Made by a program: the position numbers and the translations under genes. A stretch of DNA of 13,457 nucleotides from positions 1 to 13,457 of the forward strand of contig MVRP01000102.1 in NCBI GenBank assembly GCA_002067405.1, read 5' to 3'. The DNA comes from Syntrophorhabdaceae bacterium PtaU1.Bin034 (GTDB taxonomy: Bacteria; Desulfobacterota_G; Syntrophorhabdia; Syntrophorhabdales; WCHB1-27). The notes beneath the pieces were generated by a model. It saw only the letters and a list, made by a program, of their open reading frames with translations, was not told the origin of the DNA and did not search any database. Each line of letters opens with the position of its first letter. Positions within the stretch are counted from its first letter, which is position 1. Of this stretch, positions 1-6,948 are shown one piece after another.

Positions 1-88
1 CAAAGGCGTGGTGAGGGAACTTGCCCAATTTATCCTCGAAGCACAGGGCAGGTGGGACCAGTTCACGGCACAGTTCAGGGAGGAATAA
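1..88 (+). CDS. 3' end of a KdsC-like HAD-family protein, likely phenylphosphate carboxylase delta-type subunit (partial)
   Basis: An open frame with codons starting at base 2 runs in from the left edge and stops at TAA 86-88, leaving 28 C-terminal residues. They contain GVVREL and ILEAQGRWDQF. Members of the KdsC subgroup of HAD phosphatases end in the same way, with a G-(A/V)-VRE motif, a hydrophobic helix and then AQG(K/R)(W/L)D. Phenylphosphate carboxylase has a small delta subunit of this HAD type, and the next genes look like the other carboxylase subunits, so a delta (PpcD-like) role is the best inference. The stop codon touches the ATG of the next gene (TAAATG), and the ribosome site GGGAGGA lies inside this gene's last codons, which implies translational coupling. 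The HAD catalytic motifs lie outside the window, so the assignment rests on a short tail and on context. Confidence 0.6.
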   Translation, partial: KGVVRELAQFILEAQGRWDQFTAQFREE

Positions 89-1534
89 ATGTACCGATAC
101 TACAAGGACAACAGAACCTACATAGACGCACTACTGGAAACCGGCGACGCCGTGGTGGTCAACGAAGAGGTGGACTGGGACTTGGAACTCGGCGCCATCG
201 TCCGCAGGACCTGCGAGAAAAAAGGCCCTGCAGCCTACTTCAAGAAGATCAAGGACTACCCCGGCTTCGAGGCGATCGGCGCACCCATTGCCACTTACCG
301 CAGACTCGCCATTGCCTTCGGCCTCGACCCCGCAACCCCCATCCCCGACATCGCAAAAGAATACCTGAAGAGAACAACGGACGGCAAGGGGCTCAAGCCC
401 AAAATCATTGACAAGAAGGATGCACCCTGCAAGGAGATCATCCTCCGGGGTGACGACGCGAACCTCATGAACCTCCCCGCGCCCATGGTCCACGACGGCG
501 ACGGCGGCAGGTACATCTGCACCTGGCACTTCGTCGTGGCCAAAGACCTCGACACGCCCGCCATCAACTGGGGCATGTACCGCCAGATGCTCTTCGACGA
601 AAAGACCATGGTCGGCCCGGTGCTTCCCTTCTCCGACATGGGCAAGATGTTCTACAACAAATATGTCCCCAGGAACATCCCCATGCCCTTTGCCACGGTC
701 ATCAACCCCGACCCCCTCTCCGCCATCGCGAGCTGCGCCCCTGCGGCGATCCCCGAAGACGAGTTCACGAGCCTCCTCATGGGCGAACCCGTGGAGGTGG
801 TCAAATGCGAAACATCCGACCTCTACGTCCCTGCCCATGCGGAGATCATCATAGAAGGGGTGATCGTTCCCCACATTACCATAGAAGAAGCACCCTTCGG
901 CGAATACACGGGCTACCGCACGAGTCCCCGTGAAAAAAGGACGGTCTACCGCATAAAAGCAATCACCATGAGGAAGAACCCCATCATGTCCGTCTCCAAC
1001 ATGGGGGTGCCCACCGACGAAGGACAGCTCCTCCGCTCTTTCTCCCTCGCCCTCGAGATGGAGAGGATGCTCAAGGACCAGGGCATCCCCATCACCGGCG
1101 TCTACATGCTCCCCGAATCCACCCACCACCTTGTCGTGGTAGGAGTCAAGCCCATCTATGCGAACATCGCCACCCAGATAGGACAGCTCGTCTTCGGCAG
1201 CAAGCTGGGCCCCTGGTTCCACATGGTAGTGGTAGTAGACGACAAAACCGACATCTACAACAAGGACGAGCTCATTCACGCCCTCTCCACCAAGTGCCAT
1301 CCGGTCACCGGCATAAGGGTGGAAGGACACGGGGTGGGCACCCCTTTAAACCCCTTTGCCTCACCCTCGGAACGACGGCTCGGTGCTGCCCCCAAGGTGG
1401 TCTTCGACTGCACCTTCCCCCTTGACTGGCCTGCATCCGAGATCCCCATAAAGGTCTCCTTCAACAACGTCTACCCGAAGGAGATCCAGGAGAAGGTCCT
1501 GTCCAAGTGGCAGACATACGGCTTCAAAGAGTAG
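89..1534 (+). CDS. UbiD-family (de)carboxylase, phenylphosphate carboxylase alpha/beta-type subunit
   Basis: This 481-residue protein is a full-length UbiD enzyme that should use prenylated FMN. The expected reaction here is carboxylation of an aryl phosphate to a 4-hydroxybenzoate-type product with release of phosphate, in the cytoplasm. Motifs read in order: VDWDLELGAIVRR (28-40), the DKKDAPCK block (108-115), VHDGDGGRY (134-142), NWGMYR (160-165), KCET (239-242), EAPFGEYTGY (267-276), SNMGVPTDEGQLLRSFSL (303-320), THHLVVVGVK (345-354) and VDDKTDI (383-389). R165, E267 and E272 match the Arg-Glu-Glu catalytic triad of UbiD/Fdc enzymes in spacing, and N160 matches the cofactor-binding Asn. 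The metal-binding His expected about 23 residues after that Asn seems to be absent (D183 by spacing). Start ATG 89 follows GGGAGGAATAA. It differs clearly from the second UbiD protein at 1785. Whether it is alpha or beta cannot be decided by eye. Confidence 0.9.
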   Translation: MYRYYKDNRTYIDALLETGDAVVVNEEVDWDLELGAIVRRTCEKKGPAAYFKKIKDYPGFEAIGAPIATYRRLAIAFGLDPATPIPDIAKEYLKRTTDGKGLKPKIIDKKDAPCKEIILRGDDANLMNLPAPMVHDGDGGRYICTWHFVVAKDLDTPAINWGMYRQMLFDEKTMVGPVLPFSDMGKMFYNKYVPRNIPMPFATVINPDPLSAIASCAPAAIPEDEFTSLLMGEPVEVVKCETSDLYVPAHAEIIIEGVIVPHITIEEAPFGEYTGYRTSPREKRTVYRIKAITMRKNPIMSVSNMGVPTDEGQLLRSFSLALEMERMLKDQGIPITGVYMLPESTHHLVVVGVKPIYANIATQIGQLVFGSKLGPWFHMVVVVDDKTDIYNKDELIHALSTKCHPVTGIRVEGHGVGTPLNPFASPSERRLGAAPKVVFDCTFPLDWPASEIPIKVSFNNVYPKEIQEKVLSKWQTYGFKE

Positions 1535-1545
1535 GAGGAGAGATT

Positions 1546-1785
1546 ATGTGGGATACCTTTATCGAAAAAGACCTTGTGGAGGACGAGGAACACCTTGCGG
1601 TCATACGGGACCTCACCCCCGGTAAAACCAAGTACCGCTCTACCTATGCCCGGATAAGGGTCTCGAAAGACGTGAGCAAATACCCGGAGAAGCTCCAGGT
1701 CCGCCTGGGCAGGGGGCAGCTTCTCGATACGCCCTGCTCCATGGAGATCGTGGAGTTCGTTGATGTGATACCGAAGGGGTTGTGA
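1546..1785 (+). CDS. ppcC: Phenylphosphate carboxylase gamma-type small subunit
   Basis: This 79-residue protein (about 9 kDa) is acidic at its N terminus (MWDTFIEKDLVEDEEHL) and then has a likely beta-rich core (TKYRSTYARIRVSKDV, residues 28-43; LQVRLGRGQLLDTPCSMEIV, 50-69). Its size and its place directly between two UbiD genes match the roughly 10-kDa gamma subunit of phenylphosphate carboxylase. That subunit has no known catalytic motif and is needed for the assembled complex. I chose ATG 1546 because AGGAGGAG (1533-1540) sits correctly before it. An upstream in-frame ATG at 1507 lies inside the preceding gene and lacks such a site. The TGA at 1783-1785 overlaps the next start. The family call relies partly on context, because so short a protein carries few diagnostic residues. 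Confidence 0.72.
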   Translation: MWDTFIEKDLVEDEEHLAVIRDLTPGKTKYRSTYARIRVSKDVSKYPEKLQVRLGRGQLLDTPCSMEIVEFVDVIPKGL

Positions 1786-3119
1786 TGGAGGGGGTGAGGG
1801 AATATGTCGGATTCATGAATGCCCGGGGTCTTGTCCTCGAAATAGAAGACACTGTACCCCGGGCTGATATCCCCGCATTGATCGACCTCCTCTCTGACCG
1901 GGAGCGGGTCCTGCTTTTCAGACGCGTTGAGGGATACAAGTGCTCCGTTGTTGCCAACCTTGTTCCGTCCCACGATGCCCTTTCTGTTGCACTGGGGAGC
2001 GGCGATTCGTACAAGACGTTTCTTGACGGCATAAAGAAGAGGCAGAAGAAGATCCCCGTTGAACGTGAAGACCTGGAGACCGTCGATATGACGGAGAGAG
2101 ACCTCCTGTCCGTTCTCCCGATACTCAAGCACTACGAGGGTGATTCAGCGCCGTTCATAACAACGGGTGTTGTTTCTTCCAAAGATCCGGACACAGGGAT
2201 AGCTGGGCGAGGGGTGCACAGGATGGAATATCGCGGTGCAAATCGTCTCGGTGTGACGCTCCTCAATCCGCCGCTCTCCGACATCTTTGCCAGATACAAA
2301 GCCAAGGGGCAACCTATGCCGCTCACCGTCACCCTTGGGGTCGATCCGGTAATGTTCCTTTCCATGGCGCTGAAGGCCGGCCCTGACACGGACAAGCTGG
2401 AAATAGCGGGTGGACTAAAGGGAAAGGGGATCAAGGTCATGGCCTCGCTTGATTCATCCATCGATGTTCCAGCCGGAGCAGAGTTCTATCTGGAAGGCTA
2501 TGTAGACCCTGATGACAGGAGACGCGATGGGCCGTTGGGTGAGATCAGTGGTTACTACATGACGATAGAGGAAACACCCACAATGGTGGTAAAGAAGCTG
2601 TCTCACAGGGTGTCGCCCCTCTATCATGCTCTTCTGCCGACAAGCCGGGAGGGCGATGCATACCTCACGTTCGTCAGCCGGGCGCATGTCGAAGATAACG
2701 TGAAGAAGCTTTTTCCTTTCATACAGGACCTGTCCTTTGTCAGGGGGACTTTCGGTTCTTCCGTCGTGGTCTCGGTCGGACCGGCGGAGTCAACGAAGAT
2801 CCGCAGCCTCGTGCTCTCCATGATGGCTTTTCCCATGATCAAGAAGGTTACCGTGGTTGACGTGGACGTGGACCCGCACGACCTGCGGGACGTGGAATGG
2901 GCGGTGGTAACGCGATGTATGGCCGATAGGGATGTCATTATCATTCCTGCCCTGCAGGGACAGCCGATAGATCCTTCTGCGTCAGAAGGCCATGGGGTCA
3001 CAAAGATGGGGATCGACGCGACCACTCAGGGTAAGAATATTGAACCAAGGGCCCGAATAGCAGCGGGCAACCGCACCGGTATTGAAAGGATAGTCAGGCA
3101 TATTGGAGGTGTTGAATGA
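1785..3119 (+). CDS. UbiD-family decarboxylase/carboxylase, second type
   Basis: This 444-residue protein is a second, distantly related UbiD enzyme. It looks more like classical hydroxyarylic-acid decarboxylases than the protein at 89. Visible signatures are AGRGVHRMEYRG (140-151), GLKGKGIKV (210-218), VPAGAEFYLEGYV (228-240), RDGPLGEISGYY (247-258), FGSSVVVSVGP (323-333), KVTVVDVDVDPHDLRDVEWA (354-373) and GKNIEPRARIA (416-426). R146 and E253 fit the catalytic Arg and second Glu. The first Glu of the triad is Asp here (D248), and the usual N-x-G-x-x-R Asn appears to be Gly141. It may be the partner large subunit of the carboxylase or a separate decarboxylase. ATG 1785 overlaps the previous stop as TGATG, after GAAGGGG (1773-1779). 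A GTG at 1782 would add one residue and is less likely. Its 3' end overlaps ubiX as ATGA. Confidence 0.88.
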   Translation: MEGVREYVGFMNARGLVLEIEDTVPRADIPALIDLLSDRERVLLFRRVEGYKCSVVANLVPSHDALSVALGSGDSYKTFLDGIKKRQKKIPVEREDLETVDMTERDLLSVLPILKHYEGDSAPFITTGVVSSKDPDTGIAGRGVHRMEYRGANRLGVTLLNPPLSDIFARYKAKGQPMPLTVTLGVDPVMFLSMALKAGPDTDKLEIAGGLKGKGIKVMASLDSSIDVPAGAEFYLEGYVDPDDRRRDGPLGEISGYYMTIEETPTMVVKKLSHRVSPLYHALLPTSREGDAYLTFVSRAHVEDNVKKLFPFIQDLSFVRGTFGSSVVVSVGPAESTKIRSLVLSMMAFPMIKKVTVVDVDVDPHDLRDVEWAVVTRCMADRDVIIIPALQGQPIDPSASEGHGVTKMGIDATTQGKNIEPRARIAAGNRTGIERIVRHIGGVE

Positions 3120-3703
3120 GTGGTCTTGTTGTCGGTATGTCGGGCGCCACGGGTGTTATCTATGGAGTTCGGATATTGGAGACACTGGCCGCGTGCGGAG
3201 CAGAAACGCACCTGGTTATTACCCCGTCGGCTGTGAAGAATCTCCTGATCGAAACAAAATACACGGTCGAATACGTTCGATCCCTGGCATCGGCCGTTTA
3301 TGACGTTGACGACGTAGGAGCAGCCATCGCGAGCGGCTCGTTCAAGGTAGACGGAATGGTCGTCATTCCATGCTCCATCAAGACGCTTTCCGGCATTGCC
3401 AATTCGTTCAATTATAACCTTCTTATAAGGGCAGCAGACGTCACGTTGAAGGAACGGAGACGGCTCGTTCTCCTTGTACGGGAGACACCGCTTCACGAAG
3501 GGCATCTCGATCTCATGACCCGAGTGACGCGGATGGGAGGGGTCATTATGCCTCCTGCGCCCGCGTTCTACCATAAACCGAGGACGATCGACGACCTCGT
3601 CGATCAGACAGTCGGAAAGGTGCTCGATCTCTTCTCTATCGATGGACATCTCTTCAGGAGATGGGGCGCCAAGGACGAGATCAAAGTCGCACAGAGGAAG
3701 TAA
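3116..3703 (+). CDS. ubiX: UbiX flavin prenyltransferase
   Basis: This 195-residue protein makes prenylated FMN from reduced FMN and dimethylallyl (mono)phosphate, the cofactor needed by both UbiD proteins upstream. The Rossmann-like flavoprotein signatures are complete: GMSGATGVIYG (7-17) for the FMN phosphate, VIPCSIKTLSGIA (83-95), NLLIRAADVTLKERR (101-115), LLVRETPLHEGHL (119-131) and MPPAPAFYHKP (145-155). Its length fits the family. The gene starts four bases before the end of the upstream ubiD (ATGA overlap), which points to coupled translation and to supply of the cofactor in step with the apoenzyme. The C-terminal tail after about residue 175 (DGHLFRRWGAKDEIK) is ordinary for the family. 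Confidence 0.95.
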   Translation: MSGLVVGMSGATGVIYGVRILETLAACGAETHLVITPSAVKNLLIETKYTVEYVRSLASAVYDVDDVGAAIASGSFKVDGMVVIPCSIKTLSGIANSFNYNLLIRAADVTLKERRRLVLLVRETPLHEGHLDLMTRVTRMGGVIMPPAPAFYHKPRTIDDLVDQTVGKVLDLFSIDGHLFRRWGAKDEIKVAQRK

Positions 3704-3704
3704 A

Positions 3705-4139
3705 ATGGGCAAAAGGGCAGGAAGGAACCCGGATAAGAAACAGTTCGGCAAAGGGTTAAAAATGACTGGCACAGTGGTAAGCGGTCTCGGAGTATCAGCC
3801 TCCTTCCTTGCCATCCCGTGGGTAAACGAACAAATCAACCAAAAACTCAATTTCTCTCCCTACTATGGCACGCTCAACATCGACGTCCATGATCCGAATA
3901 TTCAAAAGGCATTGAAAAAACAAAAGAGTGAGAGGATCGTACCGGCTGAGAAGGACTTTTGCGACGCTCTTCTATTCGGCGGGGTGATCGCCGGTCGGTA
4001 TCGTTGCGGCATTATTCTTCCCCTCGTGAGTGGTTATCCTGAAAGCATTCTGGAAGTGGTGGCTCCCGTTCATCTGAAACACGCGCTCGGCATCAAGGAT
4101 GGGGACGGGGTCGAAGTGGAGGTTCAGGTTCACGTTTAG
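3705..4139 (+). CDS. CTP-dependent riboflavin kinase (archaeal-type, DUF120 family)
   Basis: This 144-residue protein resembles the CTP-dependent riboflavin kinase of archaea (for example MJ0056). That enzyme makes FMN from riboflavin with CTP and is unrelated to bacterial RibF. Family signatures are TGTVVSGLGVSASF (21-34), the nucleotide-binding FSPYYGTLNIDV (50-61; usually PYPGTLN in archaea), FGGVIAGRYRCGIILPL (91-107), LEVVAP (116-121) and LKHALGIKDGDGVEVEV (124-140). A basic stretch of about 19 residues precedes the domain. ATG 3705 follows AGAGGAAG (3693-3700) and lies one base after the ubiX stop. An upstream in-frame ATG at 3642 lies inside ubiX and is rejected. Co-transcription with ubiX suggests that it raises the FMN supply for prFMN synthesis, which is an inference. 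The family call is strong, and activity on another substrate is possible. Confidence 0.82.
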   Translation: MGKRAGRNPDKKQFGKGLKMTGTVVSGLGVSASFLAIPWVNEQINQKLNFSPYYGTLNIDVHDPNIQKALKKQKSERIVPAEKDFCDALLFGGVIAGRYRCGIILPLVSGYPESILEVVAPVHLKHALGIKDGDGVEVEVQVHV

Positions 4140-4355
4140 AAATCCCCGGAAAGGGAGTGAGAACGTGGATGAGGCGCCTGGGATGCTTGGTTTCCTTCGA
4201 CAATTCCATCGGAGGCGTAATGTCTCTGTTGTTAACATAGAAGAAACATAGGATTTTCTCATTCAAATCGTGCACTTGTTGTTTGTTTTGACGAATACGA
4301 CGTTTGCGAAACAAGGACCGGTGTTACCACACAGAGGAGGAAAGGAGGTTCCCAC
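4140..4355. other. Intergenic region between the carboxylase operon and the first synthase operon
   Basis: This stretch of 216 bases has no convincing reading frame. It ends in an excellent ribosome site (GGAGGAAAGGAGGTT, 4336-4350) for the next gene. The AT-rich part (about 4215-4300) is where a promoter would be expected, but I found no hexamer pair close enough to consensus to name. I saw no strong hairpin, so read-through from the upstream operon cannot be excluded. Confidence 0.5.
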
Positions 4356-5003
4356 ATGCCCGTTCTGTTTACCCAGTCATGGGATGTTGTTCAGGGAAAG
4401 GAAGAGGACTATGAGGACTTTGTAACTACCGCACTGCTTCCCGGAATGGCGGCAATCGGGCTTACTCCGGTCGGCGGGTATTACGTGGAAGTGGGGTTAG
4501 GACCAAGGATTATCGGTGTTCATCGTGCCAACGATTTGAAAGAGCTATTCGCCTGCCTCGCGATGCAAGAGTTCCGGCAACTGATACTTCGGGCCAAATC
4601 GCTTGTGTATAACTACAGGACCGCGGTGCTTGAACCGGCCGGAAAGGTAAAGCACGTTGAATACGTGATCCAGAAGGGTGTCTGGAAATTGAATCAGTAC
4701 TATGACTTGAGGGCGGACAGGAAGAAAGAGTATGCCGATTTCGTTATGGGAGAGTATATACCGGCGCTGCAACGGCTCGACTACGTGGAAGTCACCGGCG
4801 GCTGGAATGTTGTGCTGGGAGGAGTGAGCGAGATCATAGGAGAGCTCACGTTCAAGGATCCGGTCGACATCGGACGAATGTTAAACAGCGAGGAGTTTAG
4901 AAAGGCAAACCTGAAGTTGCAGGACGAGTTCGTGACGAACTACCAGAACAGGATCCTTCGTTGCACCGAGCGGTTCGACGAGCCAAAGTGGTTCAGGCTT
5001 TAG
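4356..5003 (+). CDS. Two-domain repeat protein, putative tandem dimeric alpha/beta-barrel accessory subunit of the aryl-phosphate synthase (copy 1)
   Basis: This 215-residue protein is built from two similar halves. QSWDVVQGKEEDYEDFV (7-23) matches QYYDLRADRKKEYADFV (114-130). GPRIIGVH (49-56) matches VSEIIGEL (157-164). FRQLIL (73-78) and LVYNYRTAVL (83-92) match FRKANL (181-186) and FVTNYQNRIL (192-201), with an offset of 107-109 residues. The pattern (strand, helix with DFV, strand, strand, helix, strand) suggests two ferredoxin-like alpha/beta-barrel units such as in Dabb or NIPSNAP-like proteins; the fold is inferred. No cofactor or catalytic motif is obvious. It sits 23 bases before ppsA, and this pair is duplicated at 9201, so a structural or substrate-handling role in the synthase is likely. 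It has no CBS domains and so is not Thauera-type PpsC. A signal peptide is absent. Confidence 0.8.
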   Translation: MPVLFTQSWDVVQGKEEDYEDFVTTALLPGMAAIGLTPVGGYYVEVGLGPRIIGVHRANDLKELFACLAMQEFRQLILRAKSLVYNYRTAVLEPAGKVKHVEYVIQKGVWKLNQYYDLRADRKKEYADFVMGEYIPALQRLDYVEVTGGWNVVLGGVSEIIGELTFKDPVDIGRMLNSEEFRKANLKLQDEFVTNYQNRILRCTERFDEPKWFRL

Positions 5004-5026
5004 GACTCAATAAAAAGGGGGAGGCC

Positions 5027-6871
5027 ATGGCCAAAGCATTTATGGATCCGCACGATGTTCCTGTTGTCCCAGGAACGGAAGGCTGGGAGAAGATGTATCC
5101 TTATCAGTACCAGTTCTCTAAAGACGATCCGGAAAGGGCTTCGTTCGAGAGCAACCAGATCTGGTTTTATGACGGACTTCATTACCCCGAGCCGCATTAT
5201 CCATTCGATCTTATATGGGATGAAGCCTGGTCGCTGGCGCTCTCACAATACAACACCCGCCACTGGATCGTTCCGCCCGCCATGGGTATCGACCACCGGA
5301 TCGTGAACGGATACGTCTATATTAGCCCTGTGGGGGTGTTAAACCCGGAAGATATAGGAAAGCGGGTGCCTTTGTTCATGGAACGGGCCGGATACTATTT
5401 CCAGAACTGGGACCAGCTTTATGAAAACTGGAAGAAGAAGGTGACAGGAGTCATTGACCGGCTCGAAGCCATGAATTTTACCGATCTCCCCGAGATGGAA
5501 GACATGAGTGTCATCAGGGAGGGGGTAGGGAAGGGCAGTGGGTATGAACTTCTGAGGAAGTACGACGAACTGATAGACCTGGGTCTCTTGTGCTGGCAGT
5601 ACCACTTCGAATTCCTTAATCTTTGCTATGCCGCCCAGGTGACCTTCTTCCAGACGGCGGATCAGATCTTTCCGGGCATTTCCATATCTACCCTGGTTAA
5701 GATGTCTGCAGGCTTCGACCCGATCCTATTCAAGCCTGACGCTGAACTGATCAGACTATCAAGACTTGCGATTGAAGTGGGCATCGACGATATCGTGGCA
5801 AAACCGCAGGGCGCCGATGCATTGATGAAAGAGCTGGAAATGCACCCGGTAGGAAAAGATTGGCTTAAAGAGCTGGAGAAGGCGAGGTACCCGTGGTTCT
5901 ACATGTCCACTGGAACTGGCTGGTACCACACGCATATCAGCTGGAACGACAATCTCAACATTCCATTCGACAACATAAGGACGAACATCAGGATCCTGAA
6001 AGCAGGCAAGGAGATCGGAAGACCGACTGACAAGATCCTAAAAGAACGGGATCAGATTGCCGACGAGTACAGAAAATTGATCAAGACGGATGAGGACAGG
6101 GACGCTTTCGACCAGGGACTTGCCATAGCGCGCCTCGTCCTGCCATACGCCGAAGACCACAATTTCTATGTCGAACACTGGTTCCACAGCCTTTTCTGGG
6201 GAAAGGTACGACAAGTGGGTAAAGTCCTCGAAAATGCAGGTTTCATTGAAAATGCCGATACGGATATATGGTTCCTGAGGCGGGACGAGATCAAACAGGC
6301 CTTGTGGGATCACGCCACTGCCTGGGCCACAGGCGTGAAGCCAAGAGGGCCGTCCTATTGGCCGAAAGAGATCGCATGGAGAAAAGGTGTTTACCAAAAA
6401 TTCAAAGAGTGGACACCGCCTCCCGCCTTGGGCATTCCTCCGGAAGTCGTGACGGAGCCGTTCACCATTGTCCTGTGGGGTGTCACCAACAGCGCCCTTC
6501 AGTCATGGCTGGTCGGATCGGGCGACGGAGCGTCGCAGGATGAAATCCAAGGCTCTCCCGGTTCTTCCGGAATTGCCGAGGGTCCTGCCAGAGTCCTGAA
6601 AAGCGTGGAAGAGCTTGCCGATCTCAAAGAAGGCGAGATACTCGTGGCAACAACCACGTCGCCAAGCTGGGCGCCTGCCTTTGTGAAGATCGCCGGCGCG
6701 GTCACTGACGTGGGAGGGCCGATGTGCCACGCCGCTATCGTTTGCAGAGAATATGGACTGCCCACTGTAGTGGGTACCGGCAAAGGCACCCAGCTCATAA
6801 AGACCGGCGACGTTATCAGGATCGACGGAGATACCGGATCGGTGAAAATACTGGAACGGATCGGTTCGTAG
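5027..6871 (+). CDS. ppsA: PpsA-like phenylphosphate synthase subunit with phosphohistidine (swivelling) domain (copy 1)
   Basis: This 614-residue (about 70 kDa) cytoplasmic protein matches in size and layout the phosphoryl-carrying subunit of phenylphosphate synthase. It accepts phosphate from ATP through the partner PpsB and transfers it to a phenol. Residues 1 to about 500 form a long, aromatic-rich region (FYDGLHYPEPHYPFDLIWDE, 48-67; a WYHTHISWNDNL segment near 305; FYVEHWFHSLFW near 385) that presumably binds the arene. Residues from about 510 form the PEP-utilizer mobile domain: GSPGSSGIAEGPARVL, ATTTSPSWAPAF and GGPMCHAAIV, with H568 the expected phosphorylated residue. ATG 5027 follows AAGGGGGAGG (5015-5024). 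An earlier in-frame ATG at 4961 lies inside the upstream gene and lacks a ribosome site. The substrate cannot be read from sequence, so phenol is inferred. Confidence 0.86.
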   Translation: MAKAFMDPHDVPVVPGTEGWEKMYPYQYQFSKDDPERASFESNQIWFYDGLHYPEPHYPFDLIWDEAWSLALSQYNTRHWIVPPAMGIDHRIVNGYVYISPVGVLNPEDIGKRVPLFMERAGYYFQNWDQLYENWKKKVTGVIDRLEAMNFTDLPEMEDMSVIREGVGKGSGYELLRKYDELIDLGLLCWQYHFEFLNLCYAAQVTFFQTADQIFPGISISTLVKMSAGFDPILFKPDAELIRLSRLAIEVGIDDIVAKPQGADALMKELEMHPVGKDWLKELEKARYPWFYMSTGTGWYHTHISWNDNLNIPFDNIRTNIRILKAGKEIGRPTDKILKERDQIADEYRKLIKTDEDRDAFDQGLAIARLVLPYAEDHNFYVEHWFHSLFWGKVRQVGKVLENAGFIENADTDIWFLRRDEIKQALWDHATAWATGVKPRGPSYWPKEIAWRKGVYQKFKEWTPPPALGIPPEVVTEPFTIVLWGVTNSALQSWLVGSGDGASQDEIQGSPGSSGIAEGPARVLKSVEELADLKEGEILVATTTSPSWAPAFVKIAGAVTDVGGPMCHAAIVCREYGLPTVVGTGKGTQLIKTGDVIRIDGDTGSVKILERIGS

Positions 6872-6880
6872 ATTTTCACG

Positions 6881-6916
6881 CAACGGGCTCCCAAAGAATG
6901 TGTTGCAAGCCCGTTG
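6881..6916 (+). other. Intercistronic hairpin between ppsA and ppsB
   Basis: CAACGGGCT (6881-6889) pairs perfectly with AGCCCGTTG (6908-6916) across an 18-base loop. An A-rich run follows rather than a T-run, so it is not a classical intrinsic terminator. It may be an mRNA-stability or processing element that sets the ratio of ppsA to ppsB. Confidence 0.5.
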
Positions 6917-6948
6917 AAAAAGTAAAAATAAGCAACGGAGGCAGCATC

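Noticed and set aside
131..1330. A 399-codon open frame on the minus strand opposite the first UbiD gene
   Set aside because: Its protein is low-complexity (rich in G, V, D, H), has no family motif, and is explained by the C-rich third codon positions of the real gene on the plus strand.
1640..2132. Two overlapping minus-strand frames opposite the gamma subunit and second UbiD
   Set aside because: They lie in different frames over the same DNA and are typical shadows of the plus-strand genes.
3026..3850. A 274-codon minus-strand frame opposite ubiX and neighbours
   Set aside because: It is antisense to three overlapping genes with clear motifs, and its own translation has no recognisable domain or ribosome site.
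4229..4257. Sigma-70 promoter before the first accessory gene (TTGTTA with a downstream AT-rich hexamer)
   Set aside because: No -10 hexamer with acceptable spacing matches the consensus well enough, so I do not list it.
4356..5003. PpsC identity for the two-domain protein
   Set aside because: The position and mass fit, but the internal repeats do not show CBS-domain patterns, so the symbol ppsC was not applied.
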